From Litoribacter populi (GTDB lineage: Bacteria; Bacteroidota; Bacteroidia; Cytophagales; Cyclobacteriaceae): a stretch of DNA of 64,000 nt. The translations under genes were made by a program, and so were the position numbers. Of the stretch, positions 14,695 through 23,362 are shown in pieces. A model generated the notes under the pieces. The model was not told the DNA's origin, searched no databases, and saw nothing but the letters and a program-made list of their open reading frames with translations. The first letter of the stretch is position 1. Each line of letters starts with the position of its first letter. The stretch covers positions 2,471,549 through 2,535,548 of the forward strand of contig NZ_VMKN01000001.1 in the NCBI RefSeq assembly GCF_007483685.1, given 5' to 3'.

Positions 14695-16881
14695 TTATTT
14701 CTTATCACCTGGAGCTGGAAAGCCTCTATCTCTCATCAGAGCGTCGATGGTAGCATCTCTGCCTCTGAATTTTCTGTAGGCCTCAGCCGGATCCATTGCA
14801 TTTCTTGGAGCAAAAAGATATTGTACTAATTTAGCCGCAACATCATTATCATAAAAGCCTCCTGGAGATTCAGTAAATGCTTCCGCAGCATCTGAAGTGA
14901 GCACATCAGCCCACAGATATCCATAATACGCCGTAGCATATCCTTCACTAGAAAATACATGCCCGAAATGTGGCGAACGGTGACGCATCACGATTTCGTC
15001 AGGCATGTTCAGTTCATTCAAGGTTTCCTTCTCAAATTCACGTGGATCTATGCCTTCCGGATCTGTGGTATGATATTTCATATCCATAAGAGCTGAAGCC
15101 AAAAACTCAGTAGTGGCAAAACCCTGATTGAAGGTAGCCGCATTTTTGATCTTCTCTACCAATTCTTGGGGCATCGGTTCACCGGTCTCTTGGTGCAGCA
15201 AGAATCTTTCAATCACTTCATCCGTAGAAAGCCATCTTTCAAGCAATTGTGACTGGAATTCCGTATAGTCCCTCACACCTGAATTCAGGGTTGGGTATTT
15301 AACGTCAGCAGCCAAAAAGTGAAGTGCGTGCCCAAACTCATGGAAGAAGGTTTTGGCATCATCCCATGAAATCAACACAGGCTCACCTGGAGCTGCTTTC
15401 ACAAAGTTAGAGTTATTGGAAGAAAGCACCGTTTCTTTCCCATCGAAAGTAGTGTGGCTTCTATAAGTGGTAGCCCAAGCACCGGAACGCTTCCCTTGGC
15501 GGGCAAAAGGATCCAGATACCAAAGTCCGATATGCTCCCCTTCCTTATCGCTTACCTCCCAAACTTTCACGTCTTCATGGAATACGGGCACTGAACCTTC
15601 TGGAACGGGTTCAAATTCAAAACCAAATACCTCTCCAGCTGTGTAGAACAAAGCATCAGTTAGATTATCCAGTTGAAGGTATTGCTTTACTTCATCACTG
15701 TCTAGGTCATATTTGTCTTTTCTTACTTTTTCGGAGTAATAGCGATAATCCCAAGGCTGGATGGTAATATCTGCTCCTTCCTTATCGGCAATGGCCTGCA
15801 TGTCTACGACCTCCTCCTCTACTCTAGCTAGGGCTGCCGGCCATACTGCCGTCATCAATTCCATAGCTGCTTCTGGAGTTTTAGCCATCCTGTCCTGCAG
15901 TCTCCACTCGGCATAGTTATCATACCCCATCAGGCCAACTCTTTCCTTGCGTAGTTTTAGGATTTCGGCAATGATATCGTTGTTATCGTATTCATCCCTG
16001 TTGTCGCCTCTGGAGTAGTAGTTGCGCCAAACTTCTTCTCTCAGCTCCCTTTCATCTGAATAGGTCAAGAATGGATCCATAGACGAACGGGTGTTGGTAA
16101 TAGCGTATTTGCCCTTTTGCTCTCTATCTTCTGCGGCTTTGGCGGCAGCTCTCACCAAAGAATTAGGCAGACCACCAAGCTGGTCTTCTTCAAGATACAC
16201 CACATAGTTTTCCTCATCTGCGAGTACATTGCTGGAGAATTTGGTGTAAAGCTTTGAGAGTTCCATATTGATCTCAGCGTAGCGTTCCTTTGCTTTCTCG
16301 TCGAGTTCAGCACCTTCCATAGCAAAATTGGTATAAATCAGGTCTACTACCCTTTGTTGGTCGGCGGGAAGTGGGTTTTCTTTGGAGTTTTCGTATACTG
16401 TTTTAATTCTATTAAACAGCTTCTCATTTTGCGAAATTTTGGAGGAATACGACGAAATCTTGGGGGACATTTCAGCTTGGATTTCCCTGAATTCAGGTGA
16501 GGAAATGTTGCTGCTCCAGATTCCGTAATAGGTAAAGGCGTTCTTCAAGGGTTTTCCTGCCCTTTCCATTTCTTCGATGGTGTTTTCGAAAGTTGGTTCT
16601 TCTGGATTGTTGGCTATTTCCTCAATTTCCTGAAGGTGAAGCTCCATACCCCTTTCAAGGGCTGGCTTCAATTTATCTAATTCCATTTTGTCAAAGGCCG
16701 GCACTCCCCCGTAGGGACCTTTAAATTCGGCTAGGAGAATATTTTCGTCCGTTGCAGTTTGTTGCATCTCTGTCTGAGCTTGATTTTGTGTTTGTGCCAT
16801 CAATGGCGCCGAGGCTCCCACCACAGCCACCAAGGCCAGCATCCGCATCAATTTAGGTGTAAAAATTCCTGTCTTACTCAT
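14695..16881 (-). CDS. dcp: M3 family metallopeptidase, peptidyl-dipeptidase Dcp-like
   Basis: 728 residues, about the family length of 680-720 plus a signal peptide (LVAVVGASAPLMAQ). The zinc site HEFGH (His514, Glu515, His518) and a downstream acidic ligand region (EFQSQLLERW) are present, as is the substrate-binding region YFxH-like HRSPHFGHVFSSEGYATAYYG split by Ser residues. Dcp enzymes remove C-terminal dipeptides from short peptides. The signal peptide places it in the periplasm or on the envelope, as in many Bacteroidota, where it probably finishes off imported or proteolytic peptides. Single-gene unit. Confidence 0.93.
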   Translation of the reverse strand: MSKTGIFTPKLMRMLALVAVVGASAPLMAQTQNQAQTEMQQTATDENILLAEFKGPYGGVPAFDKMELDKLKPALERGMELHLQEIEEIANNPEEPTFENTIEEMERAGKPLKNAFTYYGIWSSNISSPEFREIQAEMSPKISSYSSKISQNEKLFNRIKTVYENSKENPLPADQQRVVDLIYTNFAMEGAELDEKAKERYAEINMELSKLYTKFSSNVLADEENYVVYLEEDQLGGLPNSLVRAAAKAAEDREQKGKYAITNTRSSMDPFLTYSDERELREEVWRNYYSRGDNRDEYDNNDIIAEILKLRKERVGLMGYDNYAEWRLQDRMAKTPEAAMELMTAVWPAALARVEEEVVDMQAIADKEGADITIQPWDYRYYSEKVRKDKYDLDSDEVKQYLQLDNLTDALFYTAGEVFGFEFEPVPEGSVPVFHEDVKVWEVSDKEGEHIGLWYLDPFARQGKRSGAWATTYRSHTTFDGKETVLSSNNSNFVKAAPGEPVLISWDDAKTFFHEFGHALHFLAADVKYPTLNSGVRDYTEFQSQLLERWLSTDEVIERFLLHQETGEPMPQELVEKIKNAATFNQGFATTEFLASALMDMKYHTTDPEGIDPREFEKETLNELNMPDEIVMRHRSPHFGHVFSSEGYATAYYGYLWADVLTSDAAEAFTESPGGFYDNDVAAKLVQYLFAPRNAMDPAEAYRKFRGRDATIDALMRDRGFPAPGDKK

Positions 16882-16923
16882 AGTTTTGGGTTTGTTTGAT
16901 TATGTAGTAAATATACATTTTTT

Positions 16924-16954
16924 AAGTACGAAGTTGGAATTACGAGGTACGAAG
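16924..16954. repeat. GTACGAR heptad array
   Basis: Short stretch of imperfect heptads (AAGTACGAAGTTGG ... TTACGAGGTACGAAG) 43 bases upstream of the M3 peptidase start. It belongs to the same family as 14627-14690 and 38571-38637. Confidence 0.6.
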
Positions 16955-17094
16955 AATTTGGGTCTTTAAAACCATAGAGGAACAGAGGATGCAGAAGAGA
17001 TTTAGCGTCCAGCAAGAGATTCATCTACCTTCATCACTAAACCTCTTAACCACCCGCAGCGCGCCAGCGCCGGGTAATAACCCTCTAACCGTTT

Positions 17095-18765
17095 TTAATT
17101 GTCACCCTCTCTCGGAGGAGTTTGCCTCAACGCATTCAACAGGGGTTGATCCCTGGTGTAGAGGTCTTTGCGAAAATGAACTGTTCCATTATCGTCAGCC
17201 CAGGCAGTCATGTAAATGATGTGTACGGGGATGGGCTCGCCTAGGAAGACGGTTCTTTCCTTTCCTTGTGCCACTACCCTGGTCATCTGCTCTTGCGTCC
17301 ACTCCGGTTTATCCTTTAAAAGGTATTCTGCAAATTCCATAGGCTTACTGATACGAATACAACCAGAACTGAATGACCTGTCTGTATGGGCAAAAAGATT
17401 CCGAGTGGGTGTATCGTGGATGTAGACATTGTACTGGTTTGGAAACATGAATTTTACATTCCCCAAGGCATTGTCCTTTCCAGGAGATTGACGGATCATG
17501 TAGGAAAAATTGCTTCTGCTTACGTTTTTCCAGTCTATACTTTTGGCATCCACTGGTTTGCCATCTCTAGTCAAAACCTGCATGTTTTTGGAAGCCAAAT
17601 AATTTGGATCCTTCTTCACAGCAGGTATCACATCATTCCATAATATAGTAGGAGGAACGGTCCAAGTCGGCGCAAAGACCAAATGATTCATGCGGGCACT
17701 AAATACTGGAGTCTGTCTGTAATGCTTACCCACAATTGCCCTGGACACAAATACAGGCTTATCATTTTCAATCACCTGCATTTCATAGTTAGCAATATTT
17801 ACTTTCACATACCTTTCACCCAGATTATCACTAAGCCATCTCCAGCGTTCAAGGTTGGCTTCAATGTTCTCAATTCTACTTTGCACCGGAATATTCAGAG
17901 CATCCATAGTCCCTCTACCTACCACCCCATCCGGGGTCAATCCGTTTTCCTCTTGGAACTGTTTTATCTTCTGTTCCAATTTTAAGTCAAAAACGTTTAT
18001 CTCCTCATCTTCAGGATCTTCCAATTCCTTACCTAATCGCTGCCGTAGTTTCAAAACATCGGAATGTCTCATGCCTTTTTCAAGCTTAGCAGTAGAAAAC
18101 TCTACGTGGTCCCAGCCACCTTGCTCGGCGATTTGGCGGTAACGTACCAGCCCAGCTTTAAGGTTGACATATTCCCTATGTTTTGGGGTAAGGCTCTTCA
18201 GGCTTTCCAATACATTGTCATGCATGATGGTACTATCCACAAATGCCGCAAGTTCAGGTTTAGCTTCTCTTCTAGCTGCCTTCCAATTAGGATCAATCGT
18301 TTCCGGATTCGTTTTCCCTTGAGAAAGATGCGTAGATAATATTAAATAAGCATCGGTTAGCAGCAATTCAAGTGTAACCTCATCCTCCAAATCCGCCTGT
18401 TTGGTTTCAAATACTTTGGTAATTAAAGGCTCTATAACTGACAGATGGTAATCCTCAGGGTTCAATCCATCCTCTTTGGCACCTCGGATAGCAGCTACCA
18501 TTCCTTCAACTTTCGACCGGTTGCCCCACTTTGCCAAGATATGTTCAGCATCGTCTTCATAGATGGCTGAAATTAATTCTGGATTTAGAAGAGAAACTCC
18601 TTCGTATTGCGGATTTTCCTCCTGAATGACCACAAGTTCTTTTTTAAACCTATCGGAAAAATCCTTACGGATTGTACTGAACCCACAGGCGGTCAAATTT
18701 ATGAAGAAACTGATGATGAGGGCCGCATTGAATAATTGGGCGGTAATAGGATGGTAAAATTTCAT
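17095..18765 (-). CDS. L,D-transpeptidase (YcbB/LdtD-like)
   Basis: 556 residues. Order of parts: lipobox-like signal (FINLTACG, Cys27), an L,D-transpeptidase scaffold domain, a peptidoglycan-binding domain (LRQRLGKELEDPEDEEIN, FQEENGLTPDGVVGRGTMDAL), and a YkuD catalytic domain with HDTPTRNLFAHTDR and SSGCIRISKP, where Cys is the nucleophile. It makes 3-3 cross-links or attaches proteins in peptidoglycan. The C terminus after the catalytic block matches the long family type. Its start is preceded by a MITE-like element, so its promoter lies within or very near that element. Confidence 0.92.
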   Translation of the reverse strand: MKFYHPITAQLFNAALIISFFINLTACGFSTIRKDFSDRFKKELVVIQEENPQYEGVSLLNPELISAIYEDDAEHILAKWGNRSKVEGMVAAIRGAKEDGLNPEDYHLSVIEPLITKVFETKQADLEDEVTLELLLTDAYLILSTHLSQGKTNPETIDPNWKAARREAKPELAAFVDSTIMHDNVLESLKSLTPKHREYVNLKAGLVRYRQIAEQGGWDHVEFSTAKLEKGMRHSDVLKLRQRLGKELEDPEDEEINVFDLKLEQKIKQFQEENGLTPDGVVGRGTMDALNIPVQSRIENIEANLERWRWLSDNLGERYVKVNIANYEMQVIENDKPVFVSRAIVGKHYRQTPVFSARMNHLVFAPTWTVPPTILWNDVIPAVKKDPNYLASKNMQVLTRDGKPVDAKSIDWKNVSRSNFSYMIRQSPGKDNALGNVKFMFPNQYNVYIHDTPTRNLFAHTDRSFSSGCIRISKPMEFAEYLLKDKPEWTQEQMTRVVAQGKERTVFLGEPIPVHIIYMTAWADDNGTVHFRKDLYTRDQPLLNALRQTPPREGDN

Positions 18766-18795
18766 TTCAATAGTGATCTTGGCTCAAAAGTACCA

Positions 18796-18988
18796 AATTA
18801 TTTAATATGTATATCCGCAATTGCACCAGTAAGCCGTTTAAACTGCAAATTCTTGGTCTGATGCTAGAATGGCCGCTTCTTCGGTCCTGCCTCTGCCGAG
18901 TCAGGCAGGCATCGGTCTTCGGTCTTCCGTCCGTAAAGCAAGGGAAATTGGCTACTGGCATCATTGCGGATAATTATGTTATTTAATT
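18796..18988. mobile_element. MITE-like element, copy 2
   Basis: A ~193-base noncoding element homologous to 6431-6597 along its length (shared blocks GCACCAGTAAGCC, TCTTCGGTC, ATCGGTCTTCGGTC and CATCATTGCGGATA). Terminal inverted repeats: ATATCCGCAATTGCACCAGTAA at the left is mirrored at the right end (read in reverse, TTATCCGCAATGATGCCAGTA). It also holds a small internal hairpin (CCTGCC ... GGCAGG) absent from copy 1. Confidence 0.7.
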
Positions 18989-19018
18989 TTCAATTCAAGA
19001 AACGTGAGTTGACAGGTT

Positions 19019-21274
19019 TTATATATCTCTTTCTACGGTATTTTTAATTGTACTTTTCAGGCTTTGGGAGATGTTATTCATCCAGTTAAGTTGGTCTGCA
19101 ATCATTCTTGTGGACTGAAGTTCTCTGAGCATTTCAGGGGCGATAGGCCTCCTTTGGTCAGTTTGGAGTTGTTGATCTCGGGTTTGTGAAAGGTCCGAAT
19201 ATTTATTTTCCAGCTCCTGCAAGGCATCCGGTATAGAGTGACTCCGTTCCGGCACGTGGGAGCCTTCCTCATTATTCAAAATAGCTATAGATTCTATTAA
19301 ATTTTGCTGTATACTGCTGATAGCATCCAAAAAAGAAATCGACGTCAGATTTCCACGGTTATCTTTGATGTAGGTACCCAAAGCGGCAGCAGCAGCAAGC
19401 AAGGTGTGATTAAGCCCTACAATCTTATACACGAGGATACCATCCAACTGTCTGGTCTTGGGCTCCTGACTCATCCTCTGAAAAGCAGCGTTAAGGTGTC
19501 CCATCGCCAGGAAGGCTTCTTTCCGGGATAGCCTATAAGGTGTCAAATCTTGTTTTCCTTCACATAAACTTTTAATCTGATGCAGGTAATGTTCATTGGC
19601 TTTAAGAGCTTTGAGTATTCCTGTTCTAATATGACTGGACTCCCATGCTGGCCAAATAAAAAGGATGGAAAACATAGAAATTGCAGCACCGGTAATAGTG
19701 TCTACGATGCGGTGGCCTATGACCTCAAAGGCATTGGGCTCTATCAAAACATACAGAAAGACTATCCCGGTAGTGATAAAGATAGAGGAGGTTTTGTAGT
19801 TTTTTTGCATAAAACTCAAAGCCAATACTAGGGATATTATGGATAAGGCTGCAAACAGATAGACATTTCCAATAAAAAGCACGAAGATACCGGCTAAAAC
19901 TGCACCTATCAGAGTACCGTAAAGCCGTTGCTTTGAGCGTTCTTTCGTCAGTGTATAGCCAGGACGCATTATCACCACCACGGTAAGAATGATCCAATAG
20001 GCATTTTGCACCGGAAAGATCATACCTACTGCATATCCAATCAGCATTGCAACAGTAAGTCTAGCTGAATGGCGAAAGATGGGTGAATCAAAATTTAGAT
20101 TTTCCCTCAGTATGCGTATATCATAATCCTGCTGAGTGAGAAATTTGTGATGACTTTGAGGGTCCAAACCTTGTTTATCTGACCCAAAATCCAATATCAC
20201 TCTTTCCATTGATTGACTCTTTTGGATTAGCTTACCAATATAATCCAGCAAATTATGCATCAGCAAAGCGCCCTCCCGGGCTTGTGGTAAGCCCACTTGG
20301 TTCACATACTCATCTATTGAACTTTTACAGTTTCCGACCATTTGTTCCCAATCAGGTTGGGAAAGTATCTCCCCCTCCTTTTGCATAAAAGAGCCAGCTG
20401 TGGAAAGCCTTTGAGAAAGTTGGAGGATAATTTTTTGAAATGGAGCAAGCTTTTCGGAATGGGTTGTAAAGATTTCCTTGATTTTTTGGTGGTTTACCGG
20501 GCTTGCCACTGTGAGTTCCAACAGATCAATCAGTTCTATGAGAATTAGTAGTTGTTTTCTCTTGTAATTTGAAGTCCCTGATTTCTGACGCTCACTAAGT
20601 AAGACTGCCCTTAAAGATTCATGCTCTTCATTGATTTTGACCTGTAGATCAAACATTTCCTTTTCCAATGGCTCTCCCATTTCCCCAGTCAGCAATAGTT
20701 TTCCTTTAAGCCTCACCAATCTCCCGGTATCCTTAAGGCAGGCTGCTAGTAAATTGGTAGTTTGCCTTTTTTCTAAGAGCGGGTGGAAAATATTGGAAAG
20801 CAAAAGGTACCATAACCCACCTAATGCAAACATGCCCCCATGATACAGGATGTCTAAACCGTAATGCGGGTGAGCAAAGCTGAAAACAATAGTCATCAGT
20901 CCGGCAAAGGAAATTAGCGAGGCCCTGAACCCATACACAGAGATATAGGAGACTAAAAAAGTCAATATAATCATCACTGGAATCAGAAGCCATTGGGAAA
21001 CCATAGCACCACTAATCAGGATATTTACCATCATTACTGTGGATGAGGCGATTAGAATCCCGAAGTTTTTATGTTTTTTACTGCCGGGCACATCACTACC
21101 TGCTGACAGCAAAACTCCAATGGCCATGCTCAAGGTGTAGGGCAACACCCCCAAGCTGATCCCTACCACCAAAGGAAGTACCATCCCAAAAGTGGTCAAG
21201 AGGGCTTTTAAAAAATCTGAATCTTTAATAAACTGACTGAAAAATCTCTTTGCTGGGTAAAACATCGGTCTCAA
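19019..21274 (-). CDS. FUSC family membrane protein (YccS/YhfK-like)
   Basis: 751 residues with the duplicated FUSC layout: a first set of six membrane helices (about residues 25-190), a cytoplasmic helical region (about 190-400), a second set of helices (about 405-540, including AYWIILTVVVIMRPGYTLTK, the FUSC signature) and a long helical tail. Members include AaeB-type efflux proteins and YccS; the substrate is usually an aromatic acid or unknown. No aaeA-like membrane fusion partner is adjacent, so an efflux role is not supported by context. It is transcribed divergently from the GNAT gene. Confidence 0.9.
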   Translation of the reverse strand: MRPMFYPAKRFFSQFIKDSDFLKALLTTFGMVLPLVVGISLGVLPYTLSMAIGVLLSAGSDVPGSKKHKNFGILIASSTVMMVNILISGAMVSQWLLIPVMIILTFLVSYISVYGFRASLISFAGLMTIVFSFAHPHYGLDILYHGGMFALGGLWYLLLSNIFHPLLEKRQTTNLLAACLKDTGRLVRLKGKLLLTGEMGEPLEKEMFDLQVKINEEHESLRAVLLSERQKSGTSNYKRKQLLILIELIDLLELTVASPVNHQKIKEIFTTHSEKLAPFQKIILQLSQRLSTAGSFMQKEGEILSQPDWEQMVGNCKSSIDEYVNQVGLPQAREGALLMHNLLDYIGKLIQKSQSMERVILDFGSDKQGLDPQSHHKFLTQQDYDIRILRENLNFDSPIFRHSARLTVAMLIGYAVGMIFPVQNAYWIILTVVVIMRPGYTLTKERSKQRLYGTLIGAVLAGIFVLFIGNVYLFAALSIISLVLALSFMQKNYKTSSIFITTGIVFLYVLIEPNAFEVIGHRIVDTITGAAISMFSILFIWPAWESSHIRTGILKALKANEHYLHQIKSLCEGKQDLTPYRLSRKEAFLAMGHLNAAFQRMSQEPKTRQLDGILVYKIVGLNHTLLAAAAALGTYIKDNRGNLTSISFLDAISSIQQNLIESIAILNNEEGSHVPERSHSIPDALQELENKYSDLSQTRDQQLQTDQRRPIAPEMLRELQSTRMIADQLNWMNNISQSLKSTIKNTVERDI

Positions 21275-21457
21275 TTTAAGAAATAAAATTTTATGAAACA
21301 GACTAACTAATAATACGCTGTTTCAACCTCCTCTAAATCTGATCTTTACACATTATTATTATAAGTTAAATAATAGTTTTTCTCCAATTTTTAACTTTAA
21401 ATTGCGAATAGATAATAAATATTCCAATCCTACAACTATTTTACCTACCTTCGGCGC

Positions 21458-21973
21458 ATGATTGAGATTAAAAAATACGTGGAGTTAGAGGAAAGGACCC
21501 GATTGGACCTGGATCAAATGGCTCAAAAAGCCTTTGAGGGGGTTGAAATCGTGGAAAACACCACGTGGTCGACTCCTGATTGGTCTATAATCAACAGGCA
21601 TGATGGTAAGATTGTCATGTATTATAACTTGGTAGTAAGGTCCGTGGATTTTGATGGGACCCCCTTTTCAGTGGCAGGAATCAACAATGTGATTACCCAT
21701 CCGGATTTTCAAGGACAAGGTTATGCATCCCGCACCTTGAAACATACCCGAGATTTTATATTTAATACGTTGAAGGCTGATTTTGGTCTCCTTTTATGTG
21801 GGGACGAGCTCGTAGGCTTTTATAAAAAATTGGGATGGCATAAGTTTTCCGGGGACCTCATCGTAGAACAGCCTCAAGTTGGTCCTATTCATTGGTCAAG
21901 CAACACTATGCTGATGTCAAAGCGTCCTATTCCTTGCAGTAAAGAAATCAACTTAAATGGCCTTCCTTGGTAA
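21458..21973 (+). CDS. GNAT family N-acetyltransferase
   Basis: 171 residues. The acetyl-CoA binding loop is seen in THPDFQGQGYASRTLK (motif A, Q/RxxGxG/A), preceded by the strand FSVAGINNVITH and followed by FGLLLCGDELVGFYKKLGW, typical of the C-terminal strand and helix. Acceptor substrate unknown. A box TACCTTCG ending eight bases before the ATG resembles the -7 element, again suggesting a very short leader. Confidence 0.85.
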   Translation: MIEIKKYVELEERTRLDLDQMAQKAFEGVEIVENTTWSTPDWSIINRHDGKIVMYYNLVVRSVDFDGTPFSVAGINNVITHPDFQGQGYASRTLKHTRDFIFNTLKADFGLLLCGDELVGFYKKLGWHKFSGDLIVEQPQVGPIHWSSNTMLMSKRPIPCSKEINLNGLPW

Positions 21974-22286
21974 ATAAGCGCTTATTTTTTCGAATGTCAC
22001 TTTTAATGTTTGTGCTATTGACAAACAATTTTTACTTTTGGGGCTGATTTGTACAGGAAAAAAGAGGCATTTGACCTTTTGTGAAAAATAATTAATTAAA
22101 TTTTCACCTTTGCAAGTCTCTAAAAAGATCTTAAAAAGCATTTAACTGCCGTTTGTGAAATTGAAAGCCCAGTCACCCTTTGGGTATTGACAATGACACA
22201 GCGGCAAATCCGTTATAGAAGGGTAATCCCTTATTAATTGTAGGATAACCCCAGTTATTTCTACGGCCCAACGTAATTGAATCAGC
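21974..22286. other. Intergenic region
   Basis: No supported gene. Minus-strand open frames here are short and have no recognisable features. It is likely the promoter region for the lipoprotein that follows. Confidence 0.4.
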
Positions 22287-22757
22287 ATGAAAACAGGTTC
22301 CATATTGGCAGCCTCCTTATCTGTATTGATAATGGCTGCCTGTTCGACTGAAAGAAAGCGCGATGTCATTGTAATGGCAAGCTCCCCTGAGCCCGAAGTC
22401 ATCTTCACCAATTATACGGGCCTGCCCGTCTCTGTCGGTAACCGCGTGGAAACCCTCCCGGAAAAATCAGAAGGCATTGTTAGTCTAAAAAAAGACGAAG
22501 TATGCATGGTCAACAATGCATATATGAAGGAGAAACAATTTCCCGTAGAGTTTAATAAAAAGACCTATTACGGCTGCTGCGAGATGTGCGTGAACACCCT
22601 TCAAAATGACCCTACAGTACATATGGCTGAGGATCCCCATTCTGGTGTACAGGTGGACAAATCAAACGCATTCATCGTACTTGACCCGACCCATCCCAAT
22701 GATGGCGTTCTTTATTTTGAATCCAAGGAAAATTATAAAGCTTACACACGGAAATAA
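22287..22757 (+). CDS. Lipoprotein with TRASH/YHS-like metal site
   Basis: 156 residues. The signal peptide ends with a lipobox (LIMAACS, Cys19). The centre has VCMVNNAYMKEKQFPVEF followed by YYGCCEMCVNTLQNDP, a pattern like TRASH/YHS domains, which bind metal ions through Cys residues (here CCxxC plus an earlier Cys). No known family could be named with certainty. It may handle copper or another soft metal at the envelope, but no metal transporter gene is adjacent. The Nudix gene starts 23 bases downstream and may share its transcript. Confidence 0.7.
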   Translation: MKTGSILAASLSVLIMAACSTERKRDVIVMASSPEPEVIFTNYTGLPVSVGNRVETLPEKSEGIVSLKKDEVCMVNNAYMKEKQFPVEFNKKTYYGCCEMCVNTLQNDPTVHMAEDPHSGVQVDKSNAFIVLDPTHPNDGVLYFESKENYKAYTRK

Positions 22758-22780
22758 AAATTTACAGTAACTATTTTTCT

Positions 22781-23194
22781 ATGATTAAAGTCACTTGTGC
22801 CGTTATCATCAAAAACGGACTGATATTGGCCGTGCAAAGGAATGCCACTCAGAGTAATCCTTTAAAATGGGAGTTTCCTGGGGGAAAAATCGAGCAAGGA
22901 GAATCCGAAGAGCATTGCCTTCTCCGCGAAATCCAAGAAGAGCTTGAGGTGCGAGTAAAGCTTGACAAAAGGCTGACTCCCGTTCAATTTAACTATGAGC
23001 GGAATCCCATTGAGCTTATCCCTTACCTAGCAACCCACCTTTCAGGCGCCATACAGCTGCAGGAACACATAGATTTCAAATGGCTGATGCCTGAGGAACT
23101 TGAAGATATGGATTGGGCAGATGCTGACATTCCAATTGTGGAGGAGGTACTTACAATGACTTCGCAAAATTTGATTGAAGCGAGGAGATTTTGA
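22781..23194 (+). CDS. Nudix hydrolase, MutT-like NTP pyrophosphatase
   Basis: 137 residues, the size of MutT. The Nudix box is complete: GKIEQGESEEHCLLREIQEE followed by LEV (GX5EX7REUXEEXGU with Leu for the last Gly region). Preceding WEFPGG is typical of MutT/YpjD-type (deoxy)nucleoside triphosphate pyrophosphohydrolases that clean oxidised or non-canonical nucleotides. A bidirectional terminator at 23309-23339 follows. Confidence 0.92.
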   Translation: MIKVTCAVIIKNGLILAVQRNATQSNPLKWEFPGGKIEQGESEEHCLLREIQEELEVRVKLDKRLTPVQFNYERNPIELIPYLATHLSGAIQLQEHIDFKWLMPEELEDMDWADADIPIVEEVLTMTSQNLIEARRF

Positions 23195-23308
23195 TGTGGG
23201 ATGCCCGATGATGGATGTAGGATATCTTGAAAGACGGGAGACCCAAGCGTTTAATCTTGAAATTTGACCATACTTTTATTAGTAGGGGTTTTACTCTTTA
23301 GAACTTAA

Positions 23309-23339
23309 AAAGGCTTCGGTTTTATCAACCGAAGCCTTT
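23309..23339. terminator. Bidirectional terminator
   Basis: A perfect 13-base stem (AAAGGCTTCGGTT / AACCGAAGCCTTT) around a 5-base loop, between the convergent Nudix and GH97 genes. Confidence 0.92.
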
Positions 23340-23362
23340 CTATTTCCTCATTTCATTATTTC

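Noticed and set aside
18886-18912. Small hairpin CCTGCC ... GGCAGG as a terminator
   Set aside because: It lies inside MITE-like copy 2 and upstream of a gene, with no T tract.
22142-22411. 89-codon minus-strand frame before the TRASH-like lipoprotein
   Set aside because: Overlaps the signal-peptide coding part of a well-supported gene and shows no family features.
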